DNA of 64,000 nt from Pseudomonas hefeiensis. GTDB taxonomy: Bacteria > Pseudomonadota > Gammaproteobacteria > Pseudomonadales > Pseudomonadaceae. A program made the translations under genes and the position numbers. This document shows, one piece after another, positions 1 through 9,227 of this stretch. The stretch lies in assembly GCF_030687835.1 (NCBI RefSeq), contig NZ_CP117449.1:3720001-3784000 (forward strand), read 5' to 3'. Each line of letters opens with the position of its first letter. The stretch's first letter is position 1. The notes below the pieces were generated by a model. That model was given only the letters and a program-made list of their open reading frames with translations. It made no database searches and was not told where the DNA came from.

Positions 1-285
1 GCGACAGCACTCAATAACCGTGCCGATTGCCTCGCCAGGCTGACCGGTTGAACGATATAACGCTGACAACTTTCTGATATTTAAAGCTTTAATCTGATTT
101 CATTGTCCTCTTGCACTGCGCGCCAGTGACCTTGAGGCTAGATGACCTATACGTTCTGTCGAGCCCGAGATTCAAAGTGGTGCACTCCACATTATTGCGA
201 AGCGTCTAAACCGCACTTTAACGCCTTTCAAGCTGCTGATTTACCATGATTAATCTCGCTCAAATAATGATCCTGTCAAGTGCGT

Positions 286-313
286 CAAAATGGTGAGGCC
301 GCTCACCATTTTG
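286..313. promoter_or_regulatory. 12-bp perfect inverted repeat upstream of hydA
   Basis: The arm CAAAATGGTGAG at 286-297 is repeated as its exact reverse complement at 302-313 with a 4-base spacer. No T-run follows on the plus strand, so an operator or a processed hairpin is as likely as a terminator. It lies about 210 bases before the hydA start. Confidence 0.5.
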
Positions 314-407
314 GTGATTCAAACATTTAATTCATTATTTTCAATGAGTTATACATTCAAACAACCTATTAAAAATAATCTTGCTGATTCGGCAAACTCC
401 AGCTAGC

Positions 408-439
408 TTCTAATCCTGACAACTGTGACAGGATTAGAA
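408..439. promoter_or_regulatory. 11-bp inverted repeat in the hydA promoter region
   Basis: TTCTAATCCTG at 408-418 is mirrored exactly at 429-439 with a 10-base spacer, a centre-to-centre spacing of about two helical turns. It sits about 85 bases before the hydA ATG, where a regulator of pyrimidine catabolism would be expected to bind. This is inference; the site does not match the E. coli RutR consensus that I know. Confidence 0.45.
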
Positions 440-470
440 CGCTGCACGAGTCATCACTTCCCCATGATGA

Positions 471-1964
<1,494 letters not shown>

Positions 1965-1978
1965 AATCCAGGCCTTCG

Positions 1979-2077
1979 GCCTTCGCGAGCAAGCCCGCTC
2001 CCACATTGGATCTGGGATAGACGCAGATGTGTGGTGCGCAGCAGATCCCTTGTGGGAGCGGGCTTGCTCGCGAAGGC
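1979..2077. repeat. REPIN between hydA and preT
   Basis: Perfect 27-base inverted repeat: the arm at 1979-2005 is the reverse complement of the arm at 2051-2077 (core GTGGGAGCGGGCTTGCTCG). The two REP units face each other across about 45 bases. The element starts 15 bases after the hydA stop and may stabilise or attenuate the hydA-preT transcript. Confidence 0.93.
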
Positions 2078-2146
2078 GTCAGTCCAGGCAACGAAAAAAA
2101 CACTGCCCACCAGAGGCAGCACCTCAAACACCGTGAGGCCAATTCC

Positions 2147-3514
2147 ATGATCGAGCCCTTGAGTCACCTCCCCCATTCCCAGGAAGACCCGGCCGCCCTC
2201 GCAGCGCGCTTCAGCGACCTGGCGCCGCCGCTCAACGCGCGCCAGGCGCACCTGGAAGCATCCCGTTGCCTGTACTGCTACGACGCACCATGCGTGAACG
2301 CCTGTCCAAGCGAGATCGACATCCCTTCGTTCATCCGCAACATCCATCAGGACAACGTCCAGGGCGCGGCGCAAAAGATTCTCTCGGCCAATATCCTCGG
2401 CGGCAGTTGTGCCCGGGTCTGCCCCACGGAGATCCTTTGCCAGCAAGCCTGCGTGCGCAACAACGCCCACGAGTGCGCGCCGGTACTGATCGGCCTGTTG
2501 CAGCGCTACGCCGTGGACAACGCGCACTTCAGCGAACACCCGTTCAAACGCGCCGCCGCCACTGGCAAGCGTATTGCCGTGGTCGGCGCGGGTCCCGCAG
2601 GGTTGTCCTGCGCTCACCGCAGCGCGATGCACGGCCATGACGTGGTGGTGTTCGAAGCCCGGGAAAAGGCCGGCGGCCTCAACGAATACGGAATCGCCAA
2701 ATACAAGCTGGTGGACGATTATGCCCAGCGCGAATTGGACTTTCTGCTGGGCATCGGCGGCATCGAAATCCGCCATGGCCAAAAGCTTGGCGAGAACCTC
2801 AGCTTGAGCGACTTGCACCAGCAATTCGACGCCGTGTTCCTCGGCCTGGGCCTGGCCGCCAGCAAACAACTGGGCCTGAGCGATGAACAAGCGCCGGGGC
2901 TGCTGGCCGCCACCGAGTACATCCGCGAGTTGCGCCAGGCCGACGATCTCAGCCAATTGCCACTGGCCGACCGCTGCATCGTTCTCGGCGCTGGCAACAC
3001 CGCCATCGACATGGCCGTGCAGATGGCCCGTCTCGGCGCCCGGGACGTTAGCCTGGTGTACCGGCGCGGTCTTGAGGACATGGGCGCCACCGTCCATGAG
3101 CAAGACATCGCCAAGGCCAATCAGGTGCGTCTGCTGACCTGGGCCCAGCCGCAACAAGTGCTGCTGGACGAGGCCGGGAATGTGCGGGGCATGCGCTTCT
3201 GCCGCACCCATCTGGAGAACGGTCGGTTGGTCACCGGCACCGACACCTTCGACCTGCCCGCCGACGGGATTTTCAAAGCCATCGGCCAGGCCTTCGATGA
3301 CCACGCGCTGGCGGACCCGCTGGCCCGGGAGCTCAAACGCCAGGATGGACGAATCCTGGTGGACGAGCATTTGCGCACCAGCATTGCCGGCGTGTATGCC
3401 GGCGGTGACTGCACCAGCCTGGACCAGGACCTGACGGTGCAGGCCGTGCAGCACGGCAAGCTTGCCGCCGAGGCGATCAACGCTCAACTCATGCTCAACG
3501 TGGAGGCTGCGTAA
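2147..3514 (+). CDS. preT: NAD-dependent dihydropyrimidine dehydrogenase subunit PreT
   Basis: Flavoprotein subunit of PreTA, which reduces uracil and thymine with NADH at the start of reductive pyrimidine catabolism. The 455-aa protein begins with an iron-sulfur domain holding two cysteine clusters (Cys41, 44, 49, 53 and Cys88, 92, 98, 102). An FAD-binding Rossmann motif VVGAGPAGLSCA follows near residue 150, and a second nucleotide site VLGAGNTAIDMA lies later, as in the GltD/DPD N-terminal half. The reading frame is open back to 2027, but that extension only translates REP sequence, so I start at the ATG at 2147. The stop codon TAA touches the ATG of preA, which implies translational coupling. 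Confidence 0.93.
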   Translation: MIEPLSHLPHSQEDPAALAARFSDLAPPLNARQAHLEASRCLYCYDAPCVNACPSEIDIPSFIRNIHQDNVQGAAQKILSANILGGSCARVCPTEILCQQACVRNNAHECAPVLIGLLQRYAVDNAHFSEHPFKRAAATGKRIAVVGAGPAGLSCAHRSAMHGHDVVVFEAREKAGGLNEYGIAKYKLVDDYAQRELDFLLGIGGIEIRHGQKLGENLSLSDLHQQFDAVFLGLGLAASKQLGLSDEQAPGLLAATEYIRELRQADDLSQLPLADRCIVLGAGNTAIDMAVQMARLGARDVSLVYRRGLEDMGATVHEQDIAKANQVRLLTWAQPQQVLLDEAGNVRGMRFCRTHLENGRLVTGTDTFDLPADGIFKAIGQAFDDHALADPLARELKRQDGRILVDEHLRTSIAGVYAGGDCTSLDQDLTVQAVQHGKLAAEAINAQLMLNVEAA

Positions 3515-4789
3515 ATGGCCGATCTGTCGATTGTCTTCGCCGGCATCAAAGCCCCCAATCCGTTCTGGCTGGCCTCCGCGCCGCCGACCGACAAGGCCTA
3601 CAACGTGGTACGTGCCTTCGAGGCCGGCTGGGGTGGCGTGGTCTGGAAAACCCTTGGCGAGGACCCGGCGGCCGTGAACGTGTCGTCGCGTTACTCGGCC
3701 CACTTCGGCGCCAATCGCGAGGTGCTGGGCATTAATAACATTGAGCTGATCACCGACCGTTCGCTGGAGATCAACCTGCGGGAAATCACCCAGGTGAAAA
3801 AGGACTGGCCGGACCGGGCGCTGATCGTGTCGTTGATGGTGCCGTGCGTGGAAGAATCCTGGAAACGCATCCTGCCCCTGGTGGAGGCCACCGGTGCCGA
3901 TGGTATCGAGCTGAACTTCGGCTGCCCCCACGGCATGCCAGAACGGGGCATGGGCGCGGCCGTCGGCCAGGTGCCGGAGTACGTCGAACAAGTCACACGC
4001 TGGTGCAAAACCTATTGCTCGCTGCCGGTGATCGTCAAGCTCACCCCGAACATCACCGACATCCGCGTTGCCGCCCGCGCGGCCCATCGGGGCGGCGCCG
4101 ATGCAGTGTCGTTGATCAACACCATCAACTCCATCACCAGCGTCGACCTGGACCGCATGGTCGCCCTGCCCATCGTCGGCAGCCAGAGCACTCACGGCGG
4201 CTACTGCGGCTCGGCGGTCAAACCGATCGCGCTGAACATGGTCGCGGAAATCGCCCGCGACCCGCAGACCCAGGGCTTACCGATTTGCGGCATCGGCGGC
4301 ATCGGCAGTTGGCGCGACGCGGCGGAATTCATCGCCCTGGGCAGTGGCGCCGTGCAAGTGTGTACGGCAGCGATGCTCCATGGCTTTCGCATCGTCGAAG
4401 AGATGAAAGACGGCCTGTCACGCTGGATGGACGATCACGGCCACGCCAACCTGCAGGCATTTTCCGGTCGCGCGGTGGGCAACACCACCGACTGGAAGTA
4501 CCTGGACATCAACTATCAGGTCATCGCCAAGATCGACCAAGAGGCCTGCATCGGTTGCGGTCGCTGCCACATCGCCTGTGAAGACACTTCCCACCAGTCC
4601 ATCGCCAGCCTCAAACAGGCGGACGGTACGCACAAATATGAAGTGATCGATGAAGAGTGCGTGGGCTGCAATCTCTGCCAGATCACCTGCCCGGTGCAGG
4701 ACTGCATCGAGATGGTGACGGTGGAGACAGGCAAGCCGTTCCTGGACTGGAACCATGATCCGCGTAATCCCTATCATGTAACGGCTTGA
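3515..4789 (+). CDS. preA: NAD-dependent dihydropyrimidine dehydrogenase subunit PreA
   Basis: Catalytic FMN/iron-sulfur subunit of dihydropyrimidine dehydrogenase; with PreT it reduces uracil or thymine. The 424-aa protein has a dihydroorotate dehydrogenase-like barrel (about residues 1-315, with ELNFGCPHG and LINTINS motifs). A C-terminal ferredoxin domain follows, with two CxxCxxC-type clusters starting at Cys345 (CIGCGRCHIAC) and Cys382 (CVGCNLCQITCP). It starts on the base after the preT stop. A REPIN follows downstream, then the convergent TetR gene. No beta-ureidopropionase gene is visible in the window, so the last step of the pathway must be encoded elsewhere. Confidence 0.95.
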   Translation: MADLSIVFAGIKAPNPFWLASAPPTDKAYNVVRAFEAGWGGVVWKTLGEDPAAVNVSSRYSAHFGANREVLGINNIELITDRSLEINLREITQVKKDWPDRALIVSLMVPCVEESWKRILPLVEATGADGIELNFGCPHGMPERGMGAAVGQVPEYVEQVTRWCKTYCSLPVIVKLTPNITDIRVAARAAHRGGADAVSLINTINSITSVDLDRMVALPIVGSQSTHGGYCGSAVKPIALNMVAEIARDPQTQGLPICGIGGIGSWRDAAEFIALGSGAVQVCTAAMLHGFRIVEEMKDGLSRWMDDHGHANLQAFSGRAVGNTTDWKYLDINYQVIAKIDQEACIGCGRCHIACEDTSHQSIASLKQADGTHKYEVIDEECVGCNLCQITCPVQDCIEMVTVETGKPFLDWNHDPRNPYHVTA

Positions 4790-4814
4790 AATTTGAGGCG
4801 TCTGGGCTGGCCTC

Positions 4815-4907
4815 TTCGCGAGCAAGCCCGCTCCCACAGTGGATCGCTGTCGTTCACAAATATTGTGTTCACTGCAGATCAAATGTGGGAGCGGGCTTGC
4901 TCGCGAA
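4815..4907. repeat. REPIN between preA and the TetR gene
   Basis: 24-base inverted arms at 4815-4838 and 4884-4907 with the same core as the element at 1979. It lies between two convergent genes and ends 26 bases before the TetR stop. Confidence 0.92.
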
Positions 4908-4932
4908 AGGGCCATCAGCCACTCCACAAATT

Positions 4933-5553
4933 TCAGGGCTCCAACCCGATCCCCCGCAAAATCACACTGGTCACCGTCTGCACCGCCCGTTCGAACTGCA
5001 TGTCGGACAGCGGCTGGTGATCATTGAGGATGTTGATCTGGTGGTCGAAGTCGGCGTAGTGCTGGGTCGAGGCCCAGATCATGTAGAGCAGGCTTGAAGG
5101 CTCCACCGGCAGGATGCGCTTGTCCTCGACCCACTGGCGGATTTTTGCCTCCTTCATCTTGGCCCAGTCATAGAGGCTGGCATCCAGCGCCTGGCCCAGC
5201 GTCGGCGCACCGTGGATCACTTCGTTGGCCCAGACCTTCGAGCCGTAGGGCCGACTGCGGGAGTGGTTCATCTTGGCGCGGATGTAACTGCTGAGCACCA
5301 CCCGTGGGTCATCGAACATCTCGAAGCACAAGGCATCCTGCTTCCAGACCTCCAGCAGATCGAACAGCACGGCGCTGTACAGTTCGCTCTTGGTGCTGAA
5401 GTAATAATGCAGGTTGGATCGGGGCAACTGCACCTCGGCGGCGATGTCGGCCATGGCGGTGCTGCCGAAGCCCTTTTCGGCAAAGACCTTCTCGGCGGCC
5501 AGCAGGATTTTCTCGACGTTACTGCGACGAATCTCGATCTTGTGATTGCCCAT
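4933..5553 (-). CDS. TetR/AcrR family regulator, RutR-like
   Basis: 206-aa repressor-type regulator. The N-terminal TetR helix-turn-helix is plain (ILLAAEKVFAEKGFGSTAM then IAAEVQLPRSNLHYYFSTK, about residues 15-60). The C-terminal domain resembles that of E. coli RutR (WANEVIHGAP, LLYMIWASTQHYADF), a uracil/thymine-sensing regulator. The position beside the pyrimidine genes fits control of hydA-preTA. The frame is open 37 codons further upstream, but MGNHKIEIRRSN at 5553 is the natural family start. The ligand is inferred from family and context. Confidence 0.85.
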   Translation of the reverse strand: MGNHKIEIRRSNVEKILLAAEKVFAEKGFGSTAMADIAAEVQLPRSNLHYYFSTKSELYSAVLFDLLEVWKQDALCFEMFDDPRVVLSSYIRAKMNHSRSRPYGSKVWANEVIHGAPTLGQALDASLYDWAKMKEAKIRQWVEDKRILPVEPSSLLYMIWASTQHYADFDHQINILNDHQPLSDMQFERAVQTVTSVILRGIGLEP

Positions 5554-5635
5554 GAGGGCTCCCTGGCGACAGCGTTGGTCAAGACTAGCATTCACCCACT
5601 TTTGAGAACACCGGCGCTGCTTGTGGGAAAGCTTT

Positions 5636-5665
5636 TGTGGCGAGGGAGCTTGCTCCCTCGCCACA
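5636..5665. repeat. Short palindromic REP-like hairpin
   Basis: 14-base arms (TGTGGCGAGGGAGC and its reverse complement) with a 2-base loop form a perfect 30-base palindrome upstream of the TetR gene. It belongs to a second repeat type of this genome (GTGGCGAGGGA...), which also appears in variant form at 21141-21180. Confidence 0.8.
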
Positions 5666-5728
5666 GAAGCGGGTTCGTGTTGGCCTCTGGAGGTGTTCTT
5701 CGGAGGCCAGTTTCAAGGGGAGAGTCGA

Positions 5729-6064
5729 CTAGTGCGCTTCGACATTATCCAGCGCGCGGTTCGCCAGCAATCCGCTCAGTTCGATCAATTGCTGGATGCC
5801 CAGGGCGATGTGGCGCCTGGGACCTTCCAGGTCGAAGGCCAAGTCACTGACCATGGCATTGGCCGAGGCCAGGTTTTCGCTGAGGTTGGCGAGCAGGGTT
5901 TCGGTGTCCACGCCATTGGCGACGGTGAACAGTTGGCCGGGATCGGCCTCGGGTTTGCTGGGTTTGGGCTTGAGGTAGTGGTCGAGGATACGGTCAGCGG
6001 CTTTGTCGAACGCCTTGGAGTTGGATGGATCTGTCTCGGGTGGGTTGGGGGTTACTTTGAACAT
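5729..6064 (-). CDS. DUF6124 (formerly DUF3077-type) family protein
   Basis: 111-aa protein of a Pseudomonas family without known function. It starts MFKVTPNPPETDP, continues through a charged helix (FDKAADRILDHYLKP) and ends in a second helical half with FTVANGVDTETLLANLSE and RHIALGIQQLIELSG. There is no signal peptide or membrane segment, so a soluble helical cytoplasmic protein is likely. The ribosome binding site GGAG (6076-6073) is well placed, but it is embedded in the unusual structured leader described at 6065-6200. The family call comes from remembered sequence pattern; the function is unknown. Confidence 0.8.
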   Translation of the reverse strand: MFKVTPNPPETDPSNSKAFDKAADRILDHYLKPKPSKPEADPGQLFTVANGVDTETLLANLSENLASANAMVSDLAFDLEGPRRHIALGIQQLIELSGLLANRALDNVEAH

Positions 6065-6200
6065 AGATGAATCTCCAAATCGAAAAATGGAGCCATCACT
6101 CTCGCTACCAAACGAAGGGTGGCGGCCATACGCGGGTTGGTAGACCGGTGACTTGGAGAACCGGCGCGTCCGAAGACGCCCTGCGCATGACCACCATAAA
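6065..6200 (-). promoter_or_regulatory. Structured, switch-like 5' leader of the DUF6124 gene
   Basis: Read on the minus strand, this leader can fold into a junction. A closing stem pairs GGUGG (6195-6191) with CCACC (6122-6118) and CAUGCGC (6189-6183) with GCGUAUG (6133-6127). Inside are a UUCG-tetraloop hairpin (6179-6166) and a CCGGU/ACCGG hairpin (6164-6160 with 6149-6145). The 10-base loop of the latter contains UCUCCAA (6159-6153), an exact complement of UUGGAGA (6078-6072) that covers the ribosome binding site. A second helix CUACCAA/UUGGUAG (6143-6137 with 6111-6105) brackets the 3' side of the closing stem, and CUCCA at 6092-6088 is a second, local anti-SD. The pairings are seen directly; regulation is inferred. 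Confidence 0.55.
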
Positions 6201-6781
6201 ACAGATACCGAAACGGACTGTTATGACAGGGGGCTATGCGTCAAGTCAAAAGCCGGGCTACCAAACCCGATCACTGATTCAATCAGTGACCCGGAAACGA
6301 TAGAGCCCGGCCCCAAGGCGCACAAGCCGGCGGATTCTGGCGCAGTTGTAGGCAACGGCGCAAGACAACGTAGCCCGACCCCGAACGATCCTACATCTGG
6401 ATAAACACAAGCCTGTTTGAACTGGAAACACAGGGTAACAGCACACTCTTGTGGCGAGGGGATTTATCCCCGCTGGGCTGCGCAGCGGCCCTAAAGCAGT
6501 TGATTCAATCTTCCTGGCACACCGAGTTGCCGGTTTGGGGGCTGCTGCGCAGCCCAGCGGGGATAAATCCCCTCGCCACAAGAGCCTTCTTAAGACTTCC
6601 AATCGCCAACATTCGACTAATGTCTTAGACCAGTCATCGCACAACCAAGGACAGCCGCAGCTATTCTGAGGCCCGTGGATTGCTTGGGCCGAAGCTTTCA
6701 AAGCCTCCCTTATCGACCCTGAAACCAACGTAATCCCTCATCCTCAGACACAAGGACGATGAGAATTCCGATAATGGCCAG
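6201..6781. other. Non-coding region between the DUF6124 and oprD genes
   Basis: No gene with credible protein features was found. The region holds a small 9-bp palindrome (TCACTGATT-C-AATCAGTGA, 6271-6289) and the large inverted repeat at 6446-6584. The promoter of the OprD-type porin begins at 6782. A sequence TTTGGTAGC, also present in the structured leader, recurs on the minus strand near 6260, suggesting a decayed second copy of part of that leader. Confidence 0.5.
6446..6584. repeat. REPIN-like element with perfect 41-bp arms
   Basis: The arm at 6446-6486 is the exact reverse complement of 6544-6584 over 41 bases, separated by 57 bases. The core GTGGCGAGGGGATTTATCCC differs from the GTGGGAGC family. 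Single or half copies of the same core lie at 27179-27206 and 62599-62627. Confidence 0.9.
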
Positions 6782-6810
6782 TTGACAACGTGGAACGACG
6801 CCCAAATAAT
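6782..6810 (+). promoter_or_regulatory. Sigma-70 promoter of the OprD-type porin gene
   Basis: TTGACA (6782-6787), a 17-base spacer and AATAAT (6805-6810) match the consensus in 11 of 12 positions. Transcription should begin near 6817, which rules out the upstream ATG at 6790 as start codon of the porin. Confidence 0.7.
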
Positions 6811-6820
6811 CCGCGCCATG

Positions 6821-6841
6821 TTGTACGACGACGTATGACAA
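6821..6841 (+). promoter_or_regulatory. Putative GntR/FadR-type operator in front of oprD
   Basis: Two TNGTNNNACNA-like half-sites, TTGTACGACGA (6821-6831) and ACGTATGACAA (6831-6841), lie one helical turn apart directly downstream of the predicted transcription start. The same bipartite site recurs at 8309-8329 in the udh promoter (shared pattern GTACGACnACnTATnACAA). A repressor bound here would block both promoters; the regulator gene itself is not in the window. Confidence 0.6.
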
Positions 6842-6873
6842 ATAAAAACAACAAAAAAGTAGGGAGCGTCATA

Positions 6874-8172
6874 GTGAGCACACCTGTCCGTTTTTCACCC
6901 GGCAACCAAACCCGTCGTACCCTTTTCAACTCCCGACACGCCCTGGGGTTGATCAGTTGCAGCAGCCTTGCCCTGTTCCTGCCCATGACCGCCAACGCCG
7001 AAGGCTTCGTTGATGACGCCAAGGTCAACCTCAACCTGCGCAACTTCTACATCAACCGCAACTTCACCAACCCGGACAACGCCCAAGGCAAAGCCGAGGA
7101 ATGGACCCAGAGTTTCATTCTCGACGCCAAGTCCGGCTTCACCCAAGGCGTGGTCGGTTTCGGCGTGGACGTGTTGGGCATGTACTCGGTCAAGCTCGAC
7201 GGGGGTCGCGGTACTGCCAATACCGCATTGTTGCCGGTGCACGATGATGGCCGTCCGGCCGATGACTTCGGTCGCCTGGGGATCGCCCTCAAGGCCAAGG
7301 TGTCGAAAACCGAACTGAAGGTGGGCGAATGGATGCCGGTGCTGCCGATCCTGCGCTCGGACGACGGTCGCTCCCTGCCGCAAACCTTCCGCGGCGGCCA
7401 GGTAACCTCCACCGAAATCAGCGGCCTGAGCCTCTACGGCGGCCAGTTCCGCGCCAACAGCATGCGCAACGACGCGAGCATGGAAGACATGTCCATGAAC
7501 GGCCGTGGTGCGTTCCTTTCGGACCGCTTTAACTTCGGCGGTGGCGAATACGCCTTCAACGACAAACGCACCCAGGTCGGTGTCTGGTATGCGGAACTGT
7601 CCGACATCTACCAGCAGAAGTATTTCAACCTGACCCACAGCCAGCCCGTCGGTGACTGGACCCTGGGCGCCAACCTCGGTTACTTCATCGGTAAGGAAGA
7701 AGGCAGCGCCTTGGCCGGCGACCTGGACAACAAAACCTTGTCCGCCATGCTCTCGGCCAAATACGGTGGCAACACTTTCTACGTCGGCCTGCAAAAACTC
7801 AGTGGCGACGATGGCTGGATGCGCGTCAACGGCACCAGCGGCGGCACCCTGGCCAACGACAGCTACAACTCCAGCTATGACAACGCCGAGGAAAGATCCT
7901 GGCAAGTGCGCCACGACTTCAACTTCGCCGCCGTCGGCGTACCGGGCCTGACCCTGATGAACCGTTACATCAGCGGTGACAACGTACACACCGGCACCAT
8001 CACCGACGGTAAGGAATGGGGCCGCGAAAGCGAACTCGCTTACACCGTACAGAGCGGTGCGTTGAAGAGCCTCAATGTGAAATGGCGTAACTCGACGATG
8101 CGCCGGGATTACAGCACCAGTGAGTTCGATGAAAACCGCTTGATTGTCAGCTACCCGATCTCGCTTCTTTAA
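6874..8172 (+). CDS. OprD family outer-membrane porin
   Basis: 432-aa substrate-specific porin predicted to form an 18-strand outer-membrane barrel, here probably for hexuronic or aldaric acids. I chose the GTG at 6874 because AGGGAG lies 8 bases before it, the promoter fires only from about 6817, and the N-terminus then reads as a signal peptide (GLISCSSLALFLPMTANA, cleavage after residue 42). The mature protein begins EGFVDDAKVNLNLRNFYINR, a typical OprD start, followed by alternating beta-strand segments. It is co-oriented with udh and the TRAP genes and shares their operator, so it is likely the outer-membrane entry for the same substrates. Confidence 0.9.
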   Translation: MSTPVRFSPGNQTRRTLFNSRHALGLISCSSLALFLPMTANAEGFVDDAKVNLNLRNFYINRNFTNPDNAQGKAEEWTQSFILDAKSGFTQGVVGFGVDVLGMYSVKLDGGRGTANTALLPVHDDGRPADDFGRLGIALKAKVSKTELKVGEWMPVLPILRSDDGRSLPQTFRGGQVTSTEISGLSLYGGQFRANSMRNDASMEDMSMNGRGAFLSDRFNFGGGEYAFNDKRTQVGVWYAELSDIYQQKYFNLTHSQPVGDWTLGANLGYFIGKEEGSALAGDLDNKTLSAMLSAKYGGNTFYVGLQKLSGDDGWMRVNGTSGGTLANDSYNSSYDNAEERSWQVRHDFNFAAVGVPGLTLMNRYISGDNVHTGTITDGKEWGRESELAYTVQSGALKSLNVKWRNSTMRRDYSTSEFDENRLIVSYPISLL

Positions 8173-8181
8173 GCCGGGATC

Positions 8182-8219
8182 CGTCGCCATGGGCGCTTTT
8201 CAAAAGGGCCATGGCGACG
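8182..8219 (+). terminator. Hairpin after the porin gene
   Basis: CGTCGCCATGG (8182-8192) pairs with CCATGGCGACG (8209-8219) just after the oprD stop. There is no T-run after the stem, so it may act as an mRNA-stabilising hairpin or a weak terminator separating the porin from the udh operon. Confidence 0.4.
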
Positions 8220-8269
8220 CAACAGCCAAAGGCAAGGATGCCGTTGTAGAGCGATTCGTCGATCAAACG

Positions 8270-8299
8270 TTGACAAGGTAGCGGTAGGATAAGGATATT
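8270..8299 (+). promoter_or_regulatory. Sigma-70 promoter of udh
   Basis: TTGACA (8270-8275), an 18-base spacer and GATATT (8294-8299). The -10 is weaker than that of oprD, but the geometry relative to the downstream operator is the same: 9 bases against 10 between -10 and operator. Confidence 0.55.
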
Positions 8300-8308
8300 C
8301 CCTCTCGG

Positions 8309-8329
8309 TCGTACGACAACTTATAACAA
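8309..8329 (+). promoter_or_regulatory. Putative GntR/FadR-type operator of udh
   Basis: TCGTACGACAA (8309-8319) fits TNGTNNNACNA exactly; a degenerate second half-site ACTTATAACAA follows one turn later (8319-8329). It matches the site at 6821-6841 at 16 of 21 positions and also contains the perfect palindrome GTCGTACGAC (8308-8317). Confidence 0.6.
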
Positions 8330-8362
8330 CTGATACCTCTCACCGTTTGCTCAGGTAATTTC

Positions 8363-9184
8363 ATGACTACGACACACATTCGCCAACCCTTCAATCGTCT
8401 GCTGCTGACCGGTGCTGCCGGCGGCCTGGGCAAAGTCTTGCGTGAACGCCTCAAGCCTTTCGCCCGCCACATTCGCCTGTCGGACATCGCCAACATGGCC
8501 CCGGCCATTGATGAAAGTGAAGAAGTGCTGCCGTGCGACCTGTCTGATAAACAGGCGGTGCACCAACTGGTGGAAGGCGTCGACGCCATTTTGCATTTCG
8601 GCGGCGTTTCGGTAGAGCGTCCGTTCGAAGAAATTCTCGGTGCCAACATCAGCGGCGTGTTCCACATCTATGAAGCCGCCCGCAAGCATGGCGTCAAGCG
8701 CGTAATCTTCGCCAGCTCCAACCACGTCATCGGCTTCTACAAGCAGGACGAGGCCCTCGACGCCCGATCCCCTCGCCGTCCGGATGGCTACTACGGCTTG
8801 TCCAAGTCCTACGGCGAAGACATGGCCAGTTTTTACTTTGATCGCTACGGCATCGAAACCGTGAGCATCCGCATTGGCTCGTCGTTCCCCGAACCGCAGA
8901 ACCGCCGGATGATGAGCACCTGGCTGAGCTTCGACGACCTCACTCAACTGATCGAATGCTCGCTCTATACCCCGAAAGTCGGCCACACCGTGGTGTATGG
9001 CATGTCCGCCAACCGCGACGTGTGGTGGGACAACAGCCAGGCCGCGCACCTGGGCTACCAGCCCAAGGACAGCTCCGAAATCTTCCGTGACAAGGTCGAA
9101 GCTCAGCCGATGCCGGCCGCCGATGACCCGGCCAGGGTCTACCAGGGTGGTGCCTTTGTCGCGGCCGGCCCGTTCGACGACTGA
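8363..9184 (+). CDS. udh: Uronate dehydrogenase
   Basis: NAD-dependent enzyme that oxidises D-glucuronate or D-galacturonate to the corresponding aldaro-lactone in the cytoplasm. The 273-aa short-chain dehydrogenase has the nucleotide-binding loop TGAAGGLGK (residues 16-24), the acidic NAD-selecting stretch LSDIAN near residue 40, a serine in FASSNH (about 117-121) and the catalytic YxxxK pair Tyr144/Lys148. Family members from Pseudomonas and Agrobacterium are of similar length. The gene heads an operon with the lactonase and TRAP genes and has its own promoter and operator. The assignment from overall sequence pattern is strong. Confidence 0.93.
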   Translation: MTTTHIRQPFNRLLLTGAAGGLGKVLRERLKPFARHIRLSDIANMAPAIDESEEVLPCDLSDKQAVHQLVEGVDAILHFGGVSVERPFEEILGANISGVFHIYEAARKHGVKRVIFASSNHVIGFYKQDEALDARSPRRPDGYYGLSKSYGEDMASFYFDRYGIETVSIRIGSSFPEPQNRRMMSTWLSFDDLTQLIECSLYTPKVGHTVVYGMSANRDVWWDNSQAAHLGYQPKDSSEIFRDKVEAQPMPAADDPARVYQGGAFVAAGPFDD

Positions 9185-9227
9185 TTCGCCTGTTTTTCAT
9201 GGGATACGAACGAACCAAGGAATCGCC

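Noticed and set aside
1..285. Search for the end of a gene entering from upstream of the window
   Set aside because: No frame with coding character or stop context was found at the left edge.
6790..6873. Upstream ATG starts (6790 and 6835) for the OprD-type porin
   Set aside because: The first lies before the predicted transcription start, the second within the operator without a ribosome binding site; the signal peptide reads correctly from the GTG at 6874.
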